NCBI GenBank assembly: GCA_026874595.1 | Contig: CM049319.1 | Location: 60,028,917-60,092,916 of the forward strand | From: Sipunculus nudus | Lineage: Eukaryota; Annelida; Sipuncula; Golfingiida; Sipunculidae | Reading direction: 5' to 3' | Length of the DNA: 64,000 nucleotides | Shown: in pieces, positions 48,985-60,538 of the stretch | How positions within the stretch are numbered: position 1 is the stretch's first letter | How the letters are laid out: every line of letters begins with the position of its first letter | Made by a program: the position numbers and the translations under genes | Notes under the pieces: generated by a model | Told to the model about the DNA's origin: nothing | What the model saw: the letters and a program-made list of their open reading frames with translations, nothing else | Databases searched by the model: none

Positions 48985-49057
48985 CACTAGGAATTTATAC
49001 AAATATTCTCAGAATAACTTTCAATTGAGCGTCATGACCCAAAGTTCCTTGTTTAAA
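48985..49057 (+). repeat. 3' end of AGCTCAGCTGA-family repeat
   Basis: TTTCAATTGAGCGTCATGAC and CCAAAGTTCCTTGTTT match the family 3' terminus at 38355. The upstream part is too diverged to define. Confidence 0.5.
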
Positions 49058-49530
49058 TTTGTGCTTGCAAATAGTGAAAAGTCGTCTGAGGGAATTCCGG
49101 TTGCTATATAAAATTATAGTGTGAACGTTTTCCATTACACCAAGACAAAAAGAACTATGGGTTTTCCCTTTCACTGATGCCCGTTTTGCCAGGACCGATT
49201 TCTGTCACACTTCGTCAAACAGGAGACATTTGTATAATTCTATTTAATATACATGTGTCAATAAAAAAGAATGATTTTACTATTTCGGGGGAAAGATTGA
49301 CTTTTGGTTGGCTTCATGAACAGAATACAAAACTTTCGATTTCCATTTCCGTTTAGTAGCTTGACAATAAGTTGAACAAATTATTATTCCATATAAAATG
49401 AATTTATTTTATTACACAAATCGATTACATTGACACTACCTGCTGTGCCTCCTGTGGTTCTTATTGGCCTTTACACATAAAGTAAACCCATTAAGCTGTG
49501 TGATTGAATTTGTGTTTTCTTATGACAGGT

Positions 49531-49623
49531 GCGATCACGTGACCAATGGTATTAAACATGGCGGTGTAGCTTGGTAGCGTGTAAACATTGAAGAAGATTG
49601 AGGGAATTATTCTTTTTATAAAG
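49531..49623 (+). promoter_or_regulatory. Promoter-like block and 5' untranslated exon
   Basis: Within 34 bases there are a palindromic E-box, TCACGTGA (49535-49542), a directly abutting CCAAT box (49543-49547) and ATGGCGG (49558-49564), a YY1-like start-site element. Together they are typical of a constitutively used animal promoter without a TATA box. A strong donor (AAG then GTAAGA, GT at 49624) follows, so 49565-49623 may be a 5' untranslated exon. The ATG in ATGGCGG leads to an immediate stop. The coding start of the proposed gene lies 166 bp further on. Confidence 0.5.
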
Positions 49624-49788
49624 GTAAGATCAGTTTATTTCAAGACTAGGCACTTATTCTTGCAAACATTATGCATTCCTTAATCAAATTACTAAGTTTG
49701 ATTTTATTTGAATCGGACCACGCTAAGGAACACTTCCAAACAAAGTCGTACTTATTGCGGCTACTGTCCGAACGGGGCAACCCTTGAA

Positions 49789-49914
49789 ATGGATCTCGAG
49801 GGTTTTGAGTCTACCAGTCCCCAGGGAACAGCTACCGGAACTCCCAGTGTTACACGGTATAAACAAAAACAAAATGGCAATTTAAATGATATTATCCGTG
49901 CACTGATCGACTTA
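49789..49914 (+). CDS. Unknown gene, first coding exon
   Basis: ATG at 49789 sits in a good context (A at -3, G at +4). It opens 42 codons beginning MDLEGFESTSPQGTATG and ending NLNDIIRALIDL, directly before a consensus donor GTGAGT (49915). The exon ends in phase 0. The N terminus is Ser/Thr-rich and probably disordered, followed by a short amphipathic helix. The promoter-like block 166-260 bases upstream supports the start. The frame is open upstream as well, without another ATG. The acceptor for the 5' intron is unclear; the nearest candidate is CTAAG at 49692-49696, or the 5' UTR may be continuous. I do not recognise the protein. Confidence 0.5.
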
Positions 49915-49949
49915 GTGAGTGACAGTTTGTTTCCAATAAACTGAAAGAA

Positions 49950-49991
49950 GGGGGGGGGGGGGGGAGAGAAGATAAATGGGGGGGGGGGGGG
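49950..49991. repeat. Two poly-G tracts in the first intron
   Basis: Runs of 15 and 13 G separated by AGAGAAGATAAAT. They could form G-quadruplex DNA on the + strand. Confidence 0.85.
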
Positions 49992-50059
49992 AGACAGTAC
50001 TAAGTAGTACTATAAATTAGTATAATTCGTTCCACTACCCCTGTCCATCGGATTTTTTA

Positions 50060-50165
50060 TAGGCCTGTCCCCTGCATGATGGGAGTATTATGGTATACCC
50101 ACTGTCTGTCCTTTAACATTTTGTGTTGCAGCGATAACTTACCAGGCCTTTGATGTTTCTATCGA
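50060..50165 (+). repeat. Fragment of GCGATAACTTAC dispersed repeat
   Basis: GTATTATGGTATACCCACTG, GTCCTTTAACATTTTGTGTT and GCGATAACTTACCAGGCCTT correspond to the start of the longer copy at 60025. Confidence 0.6.
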
Positions 50166-50813
50166 CTTACAGTAAAATATGAGCCATTTTTTTCCCACCC
50201 TTATTTTGTCCATAGTTGAACCCTTAAATTTTATGACAATGCAGACATGAATAATCAGCTGCATATATGCTACTGAATGAGTTGGATTAAAAGTTTACAA
50301 GAAGTAATTGGATACAGAAATGTGTAACTTGGATTTTGGTACCTATTTTCATGTCTTGGTCAAAATACAATAAATTTTTTGTCCCACCTGTAAGAGGTTG
50401 TACTGCAATTGTTATGATTATTAACTTGGAACTGCTTTTTTGTTTCATTGACCAGAATAGAAGTGAGATTTATATTTCATATGTGACTTGGGTACATGTA
50501 TGTAACTCGTAACAAGTCAGAATCAAGTGTTTATCCAAAAAGTTTGACATTGGCAATCATAACTGTCCCACCCTTAAGAGTTGCATAGCACTGTGAATTT
50601 TTAATGGTTGTTTTGCACATAGTCAGATGCTCTCTGATGGTGGCTGCCAAATTTTAGTTAATTTTTAGTATTTAGAGACAAGATAACTTTGATGGTATTT
50701 TCTAACTTTTTTTAAAGGTAACACTACATTTAAAATATTTGGTTTAATGTACTTTTTAGGCCTTCTATGGTAAAATAATTAGGACTTTCAGGAAGGCACT
50801 TTATTATATTATT

Positions 50814-52445
50814 AGGGCCCCGCTTAAAAAGTGGGTGCCCTATTGTGATCGACCTGTCTGTCCGTCTGTCTGTCCATCCATCCACAAATTCTTTTCAGGA
50901 TGATAACTCCAGTTAGGATTGATGGATTGAGTTCAAACCTGAAATATGTATTAACCATCAATTATGGAAGATTCCTATCGATTTTTGGGGTCTGGAGGTC
51001 AAAGGTCAAAAAAGTTATTCACAGTTTGGTGTTAAATTTTAGGTCCCTCTTTCAGCAGGGCAGAAATCTTAAATGTAACCATAATTGTTTGTTCCACCTT
51101 AAAAGTAGGAAAGGTCCTCATGTCAACAGCAACGAGGCATGATATATGGTCATAGTCAGCCATTTTTCTGTAAGTTATGCGGTAAAAACCATTACTGAAC
51201 ACCTAGTAAGGTTGCGCTCTCTTAGCAAATATGCATGCAAAAGGACACACATTGTTAACACAATAACTTGTGAAAAGTATTTCATATAAGGTCCCCAGAC
51301 TCACAGCAGTGATGGACCTTTTGATGGGCTACATCATGATGGAAGATGGGTGACCTTGATGGATTTTCAAGGTCACAGAAGTGATAATGCTAAAATGATG
51401 TTAACCAAATAGCTAGCAAAAAAATTGACTAACACTCACCGAACTTGCACCAGTAATGTTTGTTATGGAGGGCTAGGTCAAGTTCGAAGATGAATGACCT
51501 TGACAGAGGCGATAATTCTCATATGATGTTAATGCAATAACTCGCAAAGAATTTTATTAACAATCAAATTTGTTTTTGCATAATAACTCCCCTAACATAT
51601 GATGGATAGGATTCAAACATAATATGTATCACCCATGGCCTAAGTGAGAAGCTTATTGATATTTGGGTCAGAAGGAAAAAAAAGTAATACACAGTTTGGT
51701 GTTCAGTTGCTGGTGTCTCCTTCAGCAGGCCAGAAATGGATGAATCTTTTTCGAGTCACTTGTGTACAGGGGCATTACATTTTCACAGCATATTTTGTAC
51801 AGACAATTTGAAGATTCCCCAGAAAAGGATACACTGGCCCAACGCACCACAGTGGCTCTCATTTAGACCATGTTTGGACAAATCTATCTCCACTTCCAAC
51901 ATCTCAAGGAATTTGGACCTATTATAGTGACCATCAACAAATTTTCATTGAAATTTATATGTAGCCATTCTACACAACACAGCTCCTCTGTAGACCCAAG
52001 CCCAAGAACAGCTGAATCTCAGTTCAAGAGAATGACCATGTTATCACTACTAACCAGCAGCTGACTCTCTCTAATACTACAAGGTTCATGTACAGACTCA
52101 AGCCTCACATATAATAAGGCCAATTCAACATACAAATACTGGAAAATGTTTGACACAGCCCAGCCAAGACTTCAACCAAGAATAATTGGCGCAGATAATA
52201 CATAAATACAGAAACTAAAGATGCATGCAGCTCTTTTATATCATTATTTTGATAGCTTTGAACATTTTCACTTTACCATATCTTTTCTTCCACTTTATAC
52301 ATGTCAGCTGTTCTTTACAGGTTCTTTAATTTTCAAATATCACTCTATCAGCCCATGCTTCTTAAGTACATCAAATTCACAGTACTTCAATTTATAATGA
52401 CTGCATCTTTTGCGGGGCCCTTCCTGACCTGTCAGTTTTCTAGTT
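50814..52445 (+). mobile_element. GGGCCCCGC-ended repeat element, copy 1
   Basis: It starts AGGGCCCCGCTTAAAAAGTG and, near the end, has TGCGGGGCCCTTCCTGACC and closes with CTAGTTA. The short inverted ends GGGCCCCGC/GCGGGGCCC match copy 2 at 53789. The 5' part has the GTCCGTCTGTCTGTCCATCC run followed by a block with GGAGGTCAAAGGTCAAA and AGGTCACAGAAGTGATAATG. It lies in the proposed intron. Frames inside are unremarkable. Confidence 0.6.
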
Positions 52446-53506
52446 ATTTATTTATATTTAATTAATGTCTAAAATTTTGTTTTCCTAACACAATCAGGAT
52501 TTAAATTTTAATTTCCATTATTGTTTTCTGCATTTTAGATTATTTGAATCTTCTAAATATAAGTAAATAATAAAGGGATAATGACAGATGTTTTGGAAAA
52601 TTAGTTGATAAAGACATGTAATAGTAAAGTGTGACACTAAAGGCAGTTATGGTCAATAATGGTTACAAAAATGGAATGGATTCCAAAAAGAAACTGGCTA
52701 AATTGAAAGGTTGTGAAAGCATGAGCACTTTTAAAAACAAAAGAGAGAGTTGACAAGCTGAAAGCATCCTTTGCTTAGGAGTTGGCGATAATGTAAATTA
52801 GTGATAAGAGAAAAATGAGAACCAATAAGTAAAGAAGCTGAATTAAACTTTGAATTCTGGCTTAAGGATCAAAGTTAAACAAATTAATTGAGGGGGTAAT
52901 GGTTAAGGAAAAGATCCACAGAAAATCTCCAATTTAAATAAATTTAGTGAGATGTTTAGGGATATTTTGACTCTTGTATCACTGATAAACCTCAAATTGA
53001 CTGTATTTAACTTAAACATAAAACCTAAAGCATAAACTTAAAGTAAGCAAAATACTAGAAAAAGTATTCAGGTATAAATAAACCTGTGTCTGACAACATA
53101 AATAAACAATCAAAAGGTGGCTTACCTGAATTCATAATCAGTTGCACCCTTGAAATGAAATGGTGAATACTTTTACAGTGCTTCATGGACAGTATTAATA
53201 TGCATATCTTAAGCAATTGTTTCAAAGAGTAGCCATGCAGGGCTATTCTTAATTAACTGCTGCAACCTTTCATCAGAATCATCAGATGACTGTGCAGGTT
53301 ATTTTTAAGCCTTTTTTATCCACAAAAATTATTAATAAAGAGGAATATTAAAACATACCTGTTGTAAAAGTAAACAGCATTACCAGCCTTTGTCCCACCC
53401 ATAACAGTCCTCCATAGACTTTCTTTTGGCAAATTTGACAATTTCCTCATATTACATTCTAAAAAGAAATATAAGGTGCCTTGGTTTTCTATAGTCTGTG
53501 GCTTAT

Positions 53507-53731
53507 TATAGTCGCCAGCCTAGGTCTGGCGACTATAGGCTAATCGTCGTGTCTGTTTGTTTGTTTGTCTGTTTGTCCGCACGCTACAGGTCGCAATTTT
53601 GCAGCAATTGATCTGAAACTTATAGGTCAAGTGTAAAATCGGTATCCCTCGGAGCCTATTGTTTTTGGCCTTGATCGGTCCAAGGGCAAGGTCACGGTTC
53701 TTGGCAAACACTGGCGACTATGTCATGATTA
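53507..53731. repeat. Short repeat flanked by CTGGCGACTAT, with hairpin
   Basis: TATAGTCGCCAG (53507-53518) and CTGGCGACTATA (53526-53537) form a perfect 12-bp stem with a 7-nt loop. CTGGCGACTATG recurs at 53711. Between lie TGTTTGTTTGTTTGTCTG and GGCAAGGTCACGGTTCTTGG, typical of bivalve dispersed repeats. Confidence 0.55.
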
Positions 53732-53788
53732 CATCTTGCACTAGTTTTATTGTCTTATTAATGTATATATTTGATGGAAATATTAATT

Positions 53789-55636
53789 AGGGCCCCGCTT
53801 GACAAGCGGTGCCTTATAGTGATCACCGTGTCAGTCCGTCCTTCCGTCAGTGACACTTTCTTTCGCGGGCGATAACTCTACAACAAACTAATGCAGCTTT
53901 CCCAAATTCACAGGGATAATTTGCACCTATGAGGGCTCCAGACCTATTGAATTACAGAACTGTCAGAATTCAAATATTGCCGCCACAGCTCGATCGCTGA
54001 TTTTCTTTCGCCCGCGATAACTCAACAATAACCTACTGCAGCTTTCCCAAATTCACAGGAATGATTGGTATCTATGAGGGCTCCAGACCTATTGAATTAC
54101 AAAACTGTCAGAATTCAAATATGGCCACCACAGCTCGATCGCTGATTTTCTTTCGCCCGCGTAACTCAACAATAACCTACTGCAGCTTTCCCAAATTCAC
54201 AGGAATGATTGGTACCTATGAGGGCTACAGACCTATTGAATTATAGACCTGTTGGAATTCCAATATGGCTGCCAGAGCCCGATTGCTGATTTTCTTTCGC
54301 GCGCGATAACTCATCAACAACCTACTGCAGCTTTCCCAAATTCACAGGAATGATTGGTACCTATGATGGCTACAGACCTATTGAATTACAGACCTGTTGG
54401 AATTCCAATATGGCTGCCACAGCCCGATTGCTGATTTTCTTTCGCGCGCGATAACTCATTAACAACCTACTGCAGCTTTCCCAATTTCACAGGGAGTATT
54501 GCTACATATGAGGGCTCCAGACCTTTTGAATTACAGACCTGTTGGAATTCCAATATGGCTGCCACAGCCCGATCACTGATTTTCTTTTCCCCGCGATAAC
54601 TCAACAACAACCTACTGCAGCTTTCCCAAAATCACAGGAATGATTGGTACCTATGAGGGCTCCAGACCTATTGAATTACAGACCTGCTGGAATTCCAATA
54701 TGGCTGCCACTGCCTGAACGCTGATTTTTTTTTCGCTCGCAATATCTTAACAACAACCTACTGCAGCTTTCCCAAATTCACAGAAATGACTGGTACCTAT
54801 GAGGGCTCCAGACCTATTGAATTACAGACCTGTTGGAATTCCAACATGGCTTCCACAGCCAGATTGCTGATTTTCTTTCGCGTGCAATAATTCAACAACA
54901 ACCTTCTGCAGCTTTCCCAATTTCACAGGGATGATTGGCACCTATGAAGGTTCCAGACCTGTTGAATTACAGACCTGCTGGAATTCCAATATGGCTGCCA
55001 CTGCCTGAACGCTGATTTTCTTTCACGCGCAATAACTTAACAACAACCTACTGCAGCTTTTCCTAATTCACAATGGATTGGTACTTATGAGGGCTCCAGA
55101 CCTATTGAATTACAGACCTGTCAGAATTTCAATATGGCTGCCACAGCCCAATCGCTGTTTTTCTTTCGCGCTCGATAACTCAACAACAACCTACTGCAGC
55201 TTTCCCAAATTCACAGGGATGATTGGTACCTTTGAGGGCTACAGACCTGTTGTAATTCCAATATGGCTGCCACAGCCCGATCGCTGATTTTCTTTCATGC
55301 GCGATAACTCAACTGCAGCCTACTGCAGCTTTCCCATTTTCACAGGGATCATTGGTGACTATGGGGGCTCCAGACCAATTGTATTACAGACTTGCTCAAA
55401 ATTAAATATGGCCAACAGATTACATTCGGTGATTTTCTGTTGCACACATTATTTCAGACATATCTTCTTTAATATTTTTTGATCCGGTCGGATTTTTCCT
55501 CTCATGCATATAAAACCTGTTTTTGTTTGTCATATTTTTCAAATTAACTTAATTTTTTCACCCACATTTAAACTAGTCCTACACTATCAGAAATGCGGGG
55601 CCCTCGGAGGACCATTGTACGACCACATCTAGTTAA
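53789..55636 (+). mobile_element. GGGCCCCGC-ended element, copy 2, carrying a tandem array
   Basis: The left end AGGGCCCCGCTTGACAAGCG and GTGCCTTATAGTGATCACCG matches copy 1. The right end is GCGGGGCCCTCGGAGGACCA followed by GACCACATCTAGTTA. The interior differs completely from copy 1 in being filled by a 145-bp tandem array (53871-55436). No transposase is visible. Confidence 0.65.
53871..55436 (+). repeat. 145-bp tandem array, eleven units
   Basis: Units begin with GATAACTCAACAACAACCTA and then CTGCAGCTTTCCCAAATTCA. They continue through GGGCTCCAGACCTATTGAAT, CCAATATGGCTGCCACAGCC and GCTGATTTTCTTTCGCGCGC. Starts are near 53871, 54016, 54161, 54305, 54450, 54595, 54740, 54885, 55031, 55173 and 55302. 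Spacing is 144-146 bp except at the right edge. Since 145 is not a multiple of 3, frames are not kept from unit to unit, so it is not a protein repeat. Confidence 0.92.
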
Positions 55637-56314
55637 AATTGTATTTCTATCAAATATGTCCCACCCGTAACACTTTTTATCCTGACATATGATATGGCCT
55701 TTGATGGTGTCTAGCTATACTTTTACATCATCTGTTCAACCATTTGTCATGCTGTAAAGGTAAGGGAAAGTGAAGCTGACCACTATATAATCACTAACAT
55801 TGTATAAATATACTTTGATGCATCAACTAATTTGCATAAAATTACCTGAACAAGTGTGAATGGAGAGATACTGGTAGCACATGTAACAGATAGTACACAA
55901 AGGATGACCTACTTATAAGGGGCTTTGCCTACCATCCTCTGACCAGGCGAGCAGTAGCCCAGATGTAAACAACAACAATGCAGTCCCTTAAAGTAGGAAT
56001 ATTTAGCTGAACTTATTCTACCTATCAGGTGTCTCATTGCCCCAGGTACATGCTACATGAAAGAAAGTTCCCATCAAGTAAAACATGGGACCAGCAAGGT
56101 GGACCACTGTGTGTTTTATGGATGGGACAGATTATGATGACCTTGTAATATTGATTTATCAATATCTAACCATTGAGGAACGTGGACTGGGAGATTTCTG
56201 GGATAAGTATATCAGATAAGGTACATGTATCAATGATACATAATTAAGATTTCTTGTACAGTAAATTTTTGTGTTACGGGTGGGACATAAATGTACAGAA
56301 ATATCACAATTGGT

Positions 56315-56668
56315 CAATATTTATTAAGGTCATTGGTCACTGGGCTACTTTGTTGTGTCACCACGATAACTTATGAAGGATTTTGATGAAAGTTTTAAAA
56401 AATCTCATCAGAAATGTTAATCAATAAAATAGTTTGATTTCCAGCAAAATCCATGCATATTTAATGAGGTCAGAGGTCACCAAACTTTGGAATTTTGATG
56501 CACATTGGTGACTTACCAAAGTTCCTATGGATTTTCATGAAACTCATTTTACATACGTACCAATAAAATTAATTCACCTGAATTACCTTATTATCCAAAT
56601 TCATGCATATTTGATACGGTCAGCAGTCACCAGATACATGACAGGCATATTATGCATGTTTGAGGTGC
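56315..56668 (+). repeat. GCGATAACTTAC dispersed repeat, 3' copy
   Basis: The stretch TCACTGGGCTACTTTG to GTTTGAGGTGCTCTTGTT matches 60185-60538 through GATAACTTATGAAGG, TTTCCAGCAAAATCCATGCA, CCTATGGATTTTCATGAAAC, and AGATACATGACAGG. Both copies are in direct orientation in the proposed introns. The frame 56527-56778 runs across it and is not convincing. Confidence 0.75.
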
Positions 56669-57041
56669 TCTTGTTACAATCATCTTCACTTTTGGCAATC
56701 TCTGGTACATCACAGCTACCAGCACATGGAGGCTTAGCAGAGGGAATGCTCCATCCAAGGCACAGAGATATCGCATGATTACTCTGTCTTCCTGGGTCTT
56801 AGCACAGCACATACAGTTGAACTATGATTAAAATTGTGGTGAGATGTTCAGAGGGGTTTTACCATCCAAGGATACTCTCGGACGGCAAACGTTATCATCC
56901 CAATGTAAATTGTGATCTTCCCCAGGATGGCCTTTATTTTGGGACCTGCAGTTGTGATGCAAAATAAGTTACTGGTAGTGCTTCCTTGAGTTCATTTGAA
57001 ATGATACTACTAAAATTTTCTTGTCTGTTTGTTTGTCTAAG

Positions 57042-57290
57042 AAAAACAAGCGGGCCAAGACAGTAGGCCAGTTTTGTTATCAGGGTCAGTTAGATGCCTT
57101 AACTTACAAACTGAACACTGGCCCTTCCACTTGCCCTCTATTGAATTCCTTGCAGCATCACATCAAAGGTCTGTCATACTACATCACACCGCTCTCTACC
57201 TCACCATTGCTGACCTTCAACTTGGCCCATAACCACAAAGACTTAATTGGTTGTGTATTGACCACCAGACCTTGCTTCCTTACAGGTCTG
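57042..57290 (+). CDS. Unknown gene, internal coding exon
   Basis: The intron end (TTGTTTGTCTAAG) precedes 83 open codons that begin KNKRAKTVGQFCYQGQLD and end VLTTRPCFLTGL, followed at once by a consensus donor GTGAGT (57291). Start and end are both phase 0, compatible with the phase-0 end of the exon at 49914. Composition is mixed and codon choice looks coding. The middle (TCPLLNSLQHHIKGLSYYIT) is helix-rich, with no catalytic motif that I know. The intron before it is about 7 kb and full of mobile-element copies. Additional exons could lie inside it. Not recognised. Confidence 0.55.
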
Positions 57291-57623
57291 GTGAGTTTAT
57301 TCAGATACAGGGTCTTGAACAGACTAGTCCATATTCATGAGAAGTGTGTGAAATAAAAAAAAGGCCATAATTATTCAGAAATTTGTTAGTCTTTTGTTTC
57401 GCATTGTTGAAGTGGTGGCAGTTAAATTAACTACCATAGATAGTACTTTTTTCATTTGTGGTAGTTTCAGCCAGGATTGGAAAAAAGTGGTTGGTTTTAT
57501 ATTTCCGATGGTTTCCGTTATCTCAAACATAAAGCCTTTTGAATAATATGCCATATCAACACAGGTATCAAGATATATAGTCATTTGAACTATACCATAT
57601 GCCTAAAGCTTAAAAAAATTAAA

Positions 57624-57825
57624 AGGCTCTTATAAATTTATCATGTCTTTTGTGTTACCTGTAAATCAAATATTTATATTATTAAGGTGAAGCTCTTATA
57701 TATTTATCATGTCCTTTGTGTTACCTGTAAATCAAATATTTATATTATTAAGGTGAAGCTCTCATAAATTTATCATGTCTTTTGTGTTACCTGTAAATCA
57801 AATATTTATATTATTAAGTTATAGA
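57624..57825 (+). repeat. Three tandem copies of a 67-bp AT-rich unit
   Basis: AGCTCTTATAAATTTATCAT to TTTATATTATTAAGGTGA occurs at 57624, 57691 and 57758 with a few base differences. Confidence 0.9.
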
Positions 57826-58336
57826 TGTTTCATAACATCTGATATAAATGAATGCCCTGTCTTTTTCCTGCTTATGACAAAATAACACGTTTTAATATGT
57901 TCTGTATTGGTTTCTGGATTGTATGACTATGAAAATTGAACCTTGCGAAACACAGGAATATGAAAAATTGAACTTCCTGAATATAAAACCAATTGCAGTA
58001 CTCAATACAAGTTTCTCCAGTCGCATAATTACATCTGCACCATGGATGGTTTTACCTTGATTAAATGCTGAGAAGAAATTAATGCGGGCCACAAGTGTTC
58101 AGTCTCATGATGTTTAAGCATACTTAGTGACTACTGGCTAATCCAAGTTCCATAAAACCTATAGGCATTCATATATGGGATACTTGCTTTGTATTTATTG
58201 TAAATTAAACAGCAAAGCTCAGTCATTCTTACAGAGGGTTCACCATCTGAACTTTTAAATTTGGAATTTTACAAAAATACAAAACATGCTTTATAAATTT
58301 AGATTTTACCTAAATTATTTAAAACCTTCAAGTCAG

Positions 58337-58484
58337 GCAGAGGGAGCATGCATGGTAGCAGAACAAAGACCCCCAAAATATTTTTCTGGCAGTCCATTAT
58401 ATTCATCTTCAGTAAGCAACAGCCTCAAATCTTATTATAGGAATAAAAAGAGAATACAGGACAGGATTCCTGTAGTTTGCATGT
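58337..58484 (+). CDS. Weak candidate exon of the unknown gene
   Basis: After CTTCAAGTCAG a phase-0 frame reads AEGACMVAEQRPPKYFSGS, then SVSNSLKSYYRNKKRIQD before a stop at 58482. The Ser-rich and basic composition looks coding. No good donor lies before the stop; GTAGTT at 58470 is poor. It may be an unused frame. Confidence 0.25.
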
Positions 58485-58516
58485 GATTTCTGTTAACCTG
58501 ATCATAAGTAAGTTAA

Positions 58517-58729
58517 AGTGGCATTCCATACAAAGAGCAAGGCTGTCTGGTTATTATGCATTACTACCTCCAAACTAAATGTAAACCAGTAAGAACACCA
58601 GTCAAGGGTGCAGTGTATGGGAGAGCTGGAACAAGGCCAGGTATTGACATTTATGTCAACAATATATATACACATACTGGAGCCCCAGTTGTGGTCCCCC
58701 AAGGTCTCCATAAAGTCCTGATGCGTTGA
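58517..58729 (+). CDS. Candidate alternative 3' exon, function unknown
   Basis: A 70-codon open stretch ends at TGA 58727-58729. It includes GCLVIMHYYLQTKCKPVRTP, VYGRAGTRPGIDIYVNNIYT and GAPVVVPQGLHKVLMR, well-mixed residues that look like genuine protein. AATAAA follows about 50 bases after the stop (near 58778). There is no ATG near its start, so it would need splicing. Acceptors such as GTTAAAG or CAAAGAG are weak. If real, it ends a shorter transcript of the same gene, or belongs to a decayed gene. Confidence 0.35.
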   Translation, partial: SGIPYKEQGCLVIMHYYLQTKCKPVRTPVKGAVYGRAGTRPGIDIYVNNIYTHTGAPVVVPQGLHKVLMR

Positions 58730-60024
58730 TAAATCATTTCTCTTCTTAGTATTATGTGGGTCCCAAGTTGTGACTTAATAAAGCCTGGACTGCTTAGTGG
58801 ACTGAGTTGTAGGTAGGTCATGTACAAGAGACCAACATTGCTTTGCAATATCTATCTCTAATATGTATTGGATTTTCATTAATCCATTTTACACTACATG
58901 GTTTGCTTTCTTATTCCCCTTGGTTTCTGCTCTGTAAGTGATTTCATTAAGACATGATTAATACTACTTAGTGCATACAGTATATAATTTTATTGCTTTC
59001 ATTTTTGTTTTTGTTTGCACTTAAACATGTAGTACTAGCCATTAGTACCTTTTACTTTCAGACTAGGTGGGAATGTATACTATTTTTTGCATTGAACAAT
59101 CTGGCCATGATTTTACACCTGTGACAATATGATATATGTATAATATATTAATATCACCTTTTTTTAGTTAACCAAGTTATTTGGATGGTTTGTTATTTGG
59201 TTGGTTGTTTTCTTGGTGGGTTTGTCTGCCAGAAACTTTGATAAAAATGGTTTTGGTAAAATTTTCTCAGAGAACACCCTAGGAATACACACAATACCTT
59301 AACTGTTTTAGGCTAATTGGACCAAGACTTGAAGAAGGCTCAATGGTAATATTTAAATTATCTAATTTATTATTCATATTGCATGATTTACTTACACTTA
59401 AGCTCAAAAGACAGTACCCCCAATATTCCATGTATCCATCCTTAAATAAACAAGCACTAATTTTATAATTTATTCATTTGGATGGAATTATTGGATCATC
59501 AGATTTAATATGATAAAAATAATGATAAAGACTTGCATAGTACATTATTTCAACAGACTCAAACAAAGTTACTGTTGTCAGCAGTAGACCAGTGTAAGAC
59601 CAGTATACAATCAATGTAGTACGTACATAACATATATGGGATTGTATATATATATATAACCCAGACTGTTATGTTTTGTTTAATATACCTTTTCAGTAGT
59701 CTAGTTATAAATATATACTTGGCAGATTTCCAGGGTCTAACCAGAGTTGCTGTGCAGGTATAAATCACTGGTTGCCTGTTTACAATGCAGAGCTTTTCAG
59801 TTGATAAATGAAAGCATATGAGGTTACCTAAATACCTGGGAGTCCATGTATAACATGACCCATGTGGCTGGTATATCAATTAATGTACAGTTTAATAGCT
59901 TCAACTTTCTGTTATCAAGTTTAGAAAAACTGAAATTTAATAGTTTATGATTATTGATTGATATACATTTTTTGAGGAATTGTTTACTATTCTCTCTGTT
60001 AACGTAAATTCACACCCATCATAT
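58730..60024. other. No gene seen
   Basis: AT-rich intron or spacer. Frames on the minus strand (58502-58848, 59559-59879) lack splice signals and motifs. Confidence 0.4.
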
Positions 60025-60538
60025 GACAGACCTGTGTATTATGGTATATCCATCCAATCGTCCTTTAATTTTAAGTGTTTCTGCGATAACTTACTGGGGG
60101 TTTGATGGATTTTCACAAAATGCACCACAACTACTTACCAGATTATCTTGCCCAATTTTGAATATGGGAAACATTCGCACATATTTAATATTGTCACTGG
60201 TCACTAGGCTACTTAGTGGTATCGCCTTGATAACTTACGAAGAATATGAAGGATTTTGATTAAACTCTTCAGAAATGAAAATCAGTAAAATATCTCACCT
60301 AAGTTGAATTTCCAGCAAAATCCATGCATATTTATTGAGTTCAGAGGTCATTGCACTTTGGGGGCACTTTGGTGACTTCCCAAAAATCCTATGGATTTTC
60401 ATGAAACTCATTGTACATATTAAGCACTAGAGTTTCTCACCTCAATTATATTATCATCAAAATTCACCAATATTTAATGAGGTCAGAGGTAACCAGATAC
60501 ATGACAGGTGAATTATGCAAGTTTACAGTGCTCCTGTT
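60025..60538 (+). repeat. GCGATAACTTAC dispersed repeat, longest copy
   Basis: It starts GTATTATGGTATATCCATCC, passes GCGATAACTTACTGGGGGTT, and ends GATACATGACAGGTGAATTA with GTGCTCCTGTTTT. The front half matches 50060-50165 and the back half matches 56315-56668. A GTGCTCTTGTT-type end is common in bivalve dispersed repeats. The short frame 60023-60259 is part of it. Confidence 0.75.
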
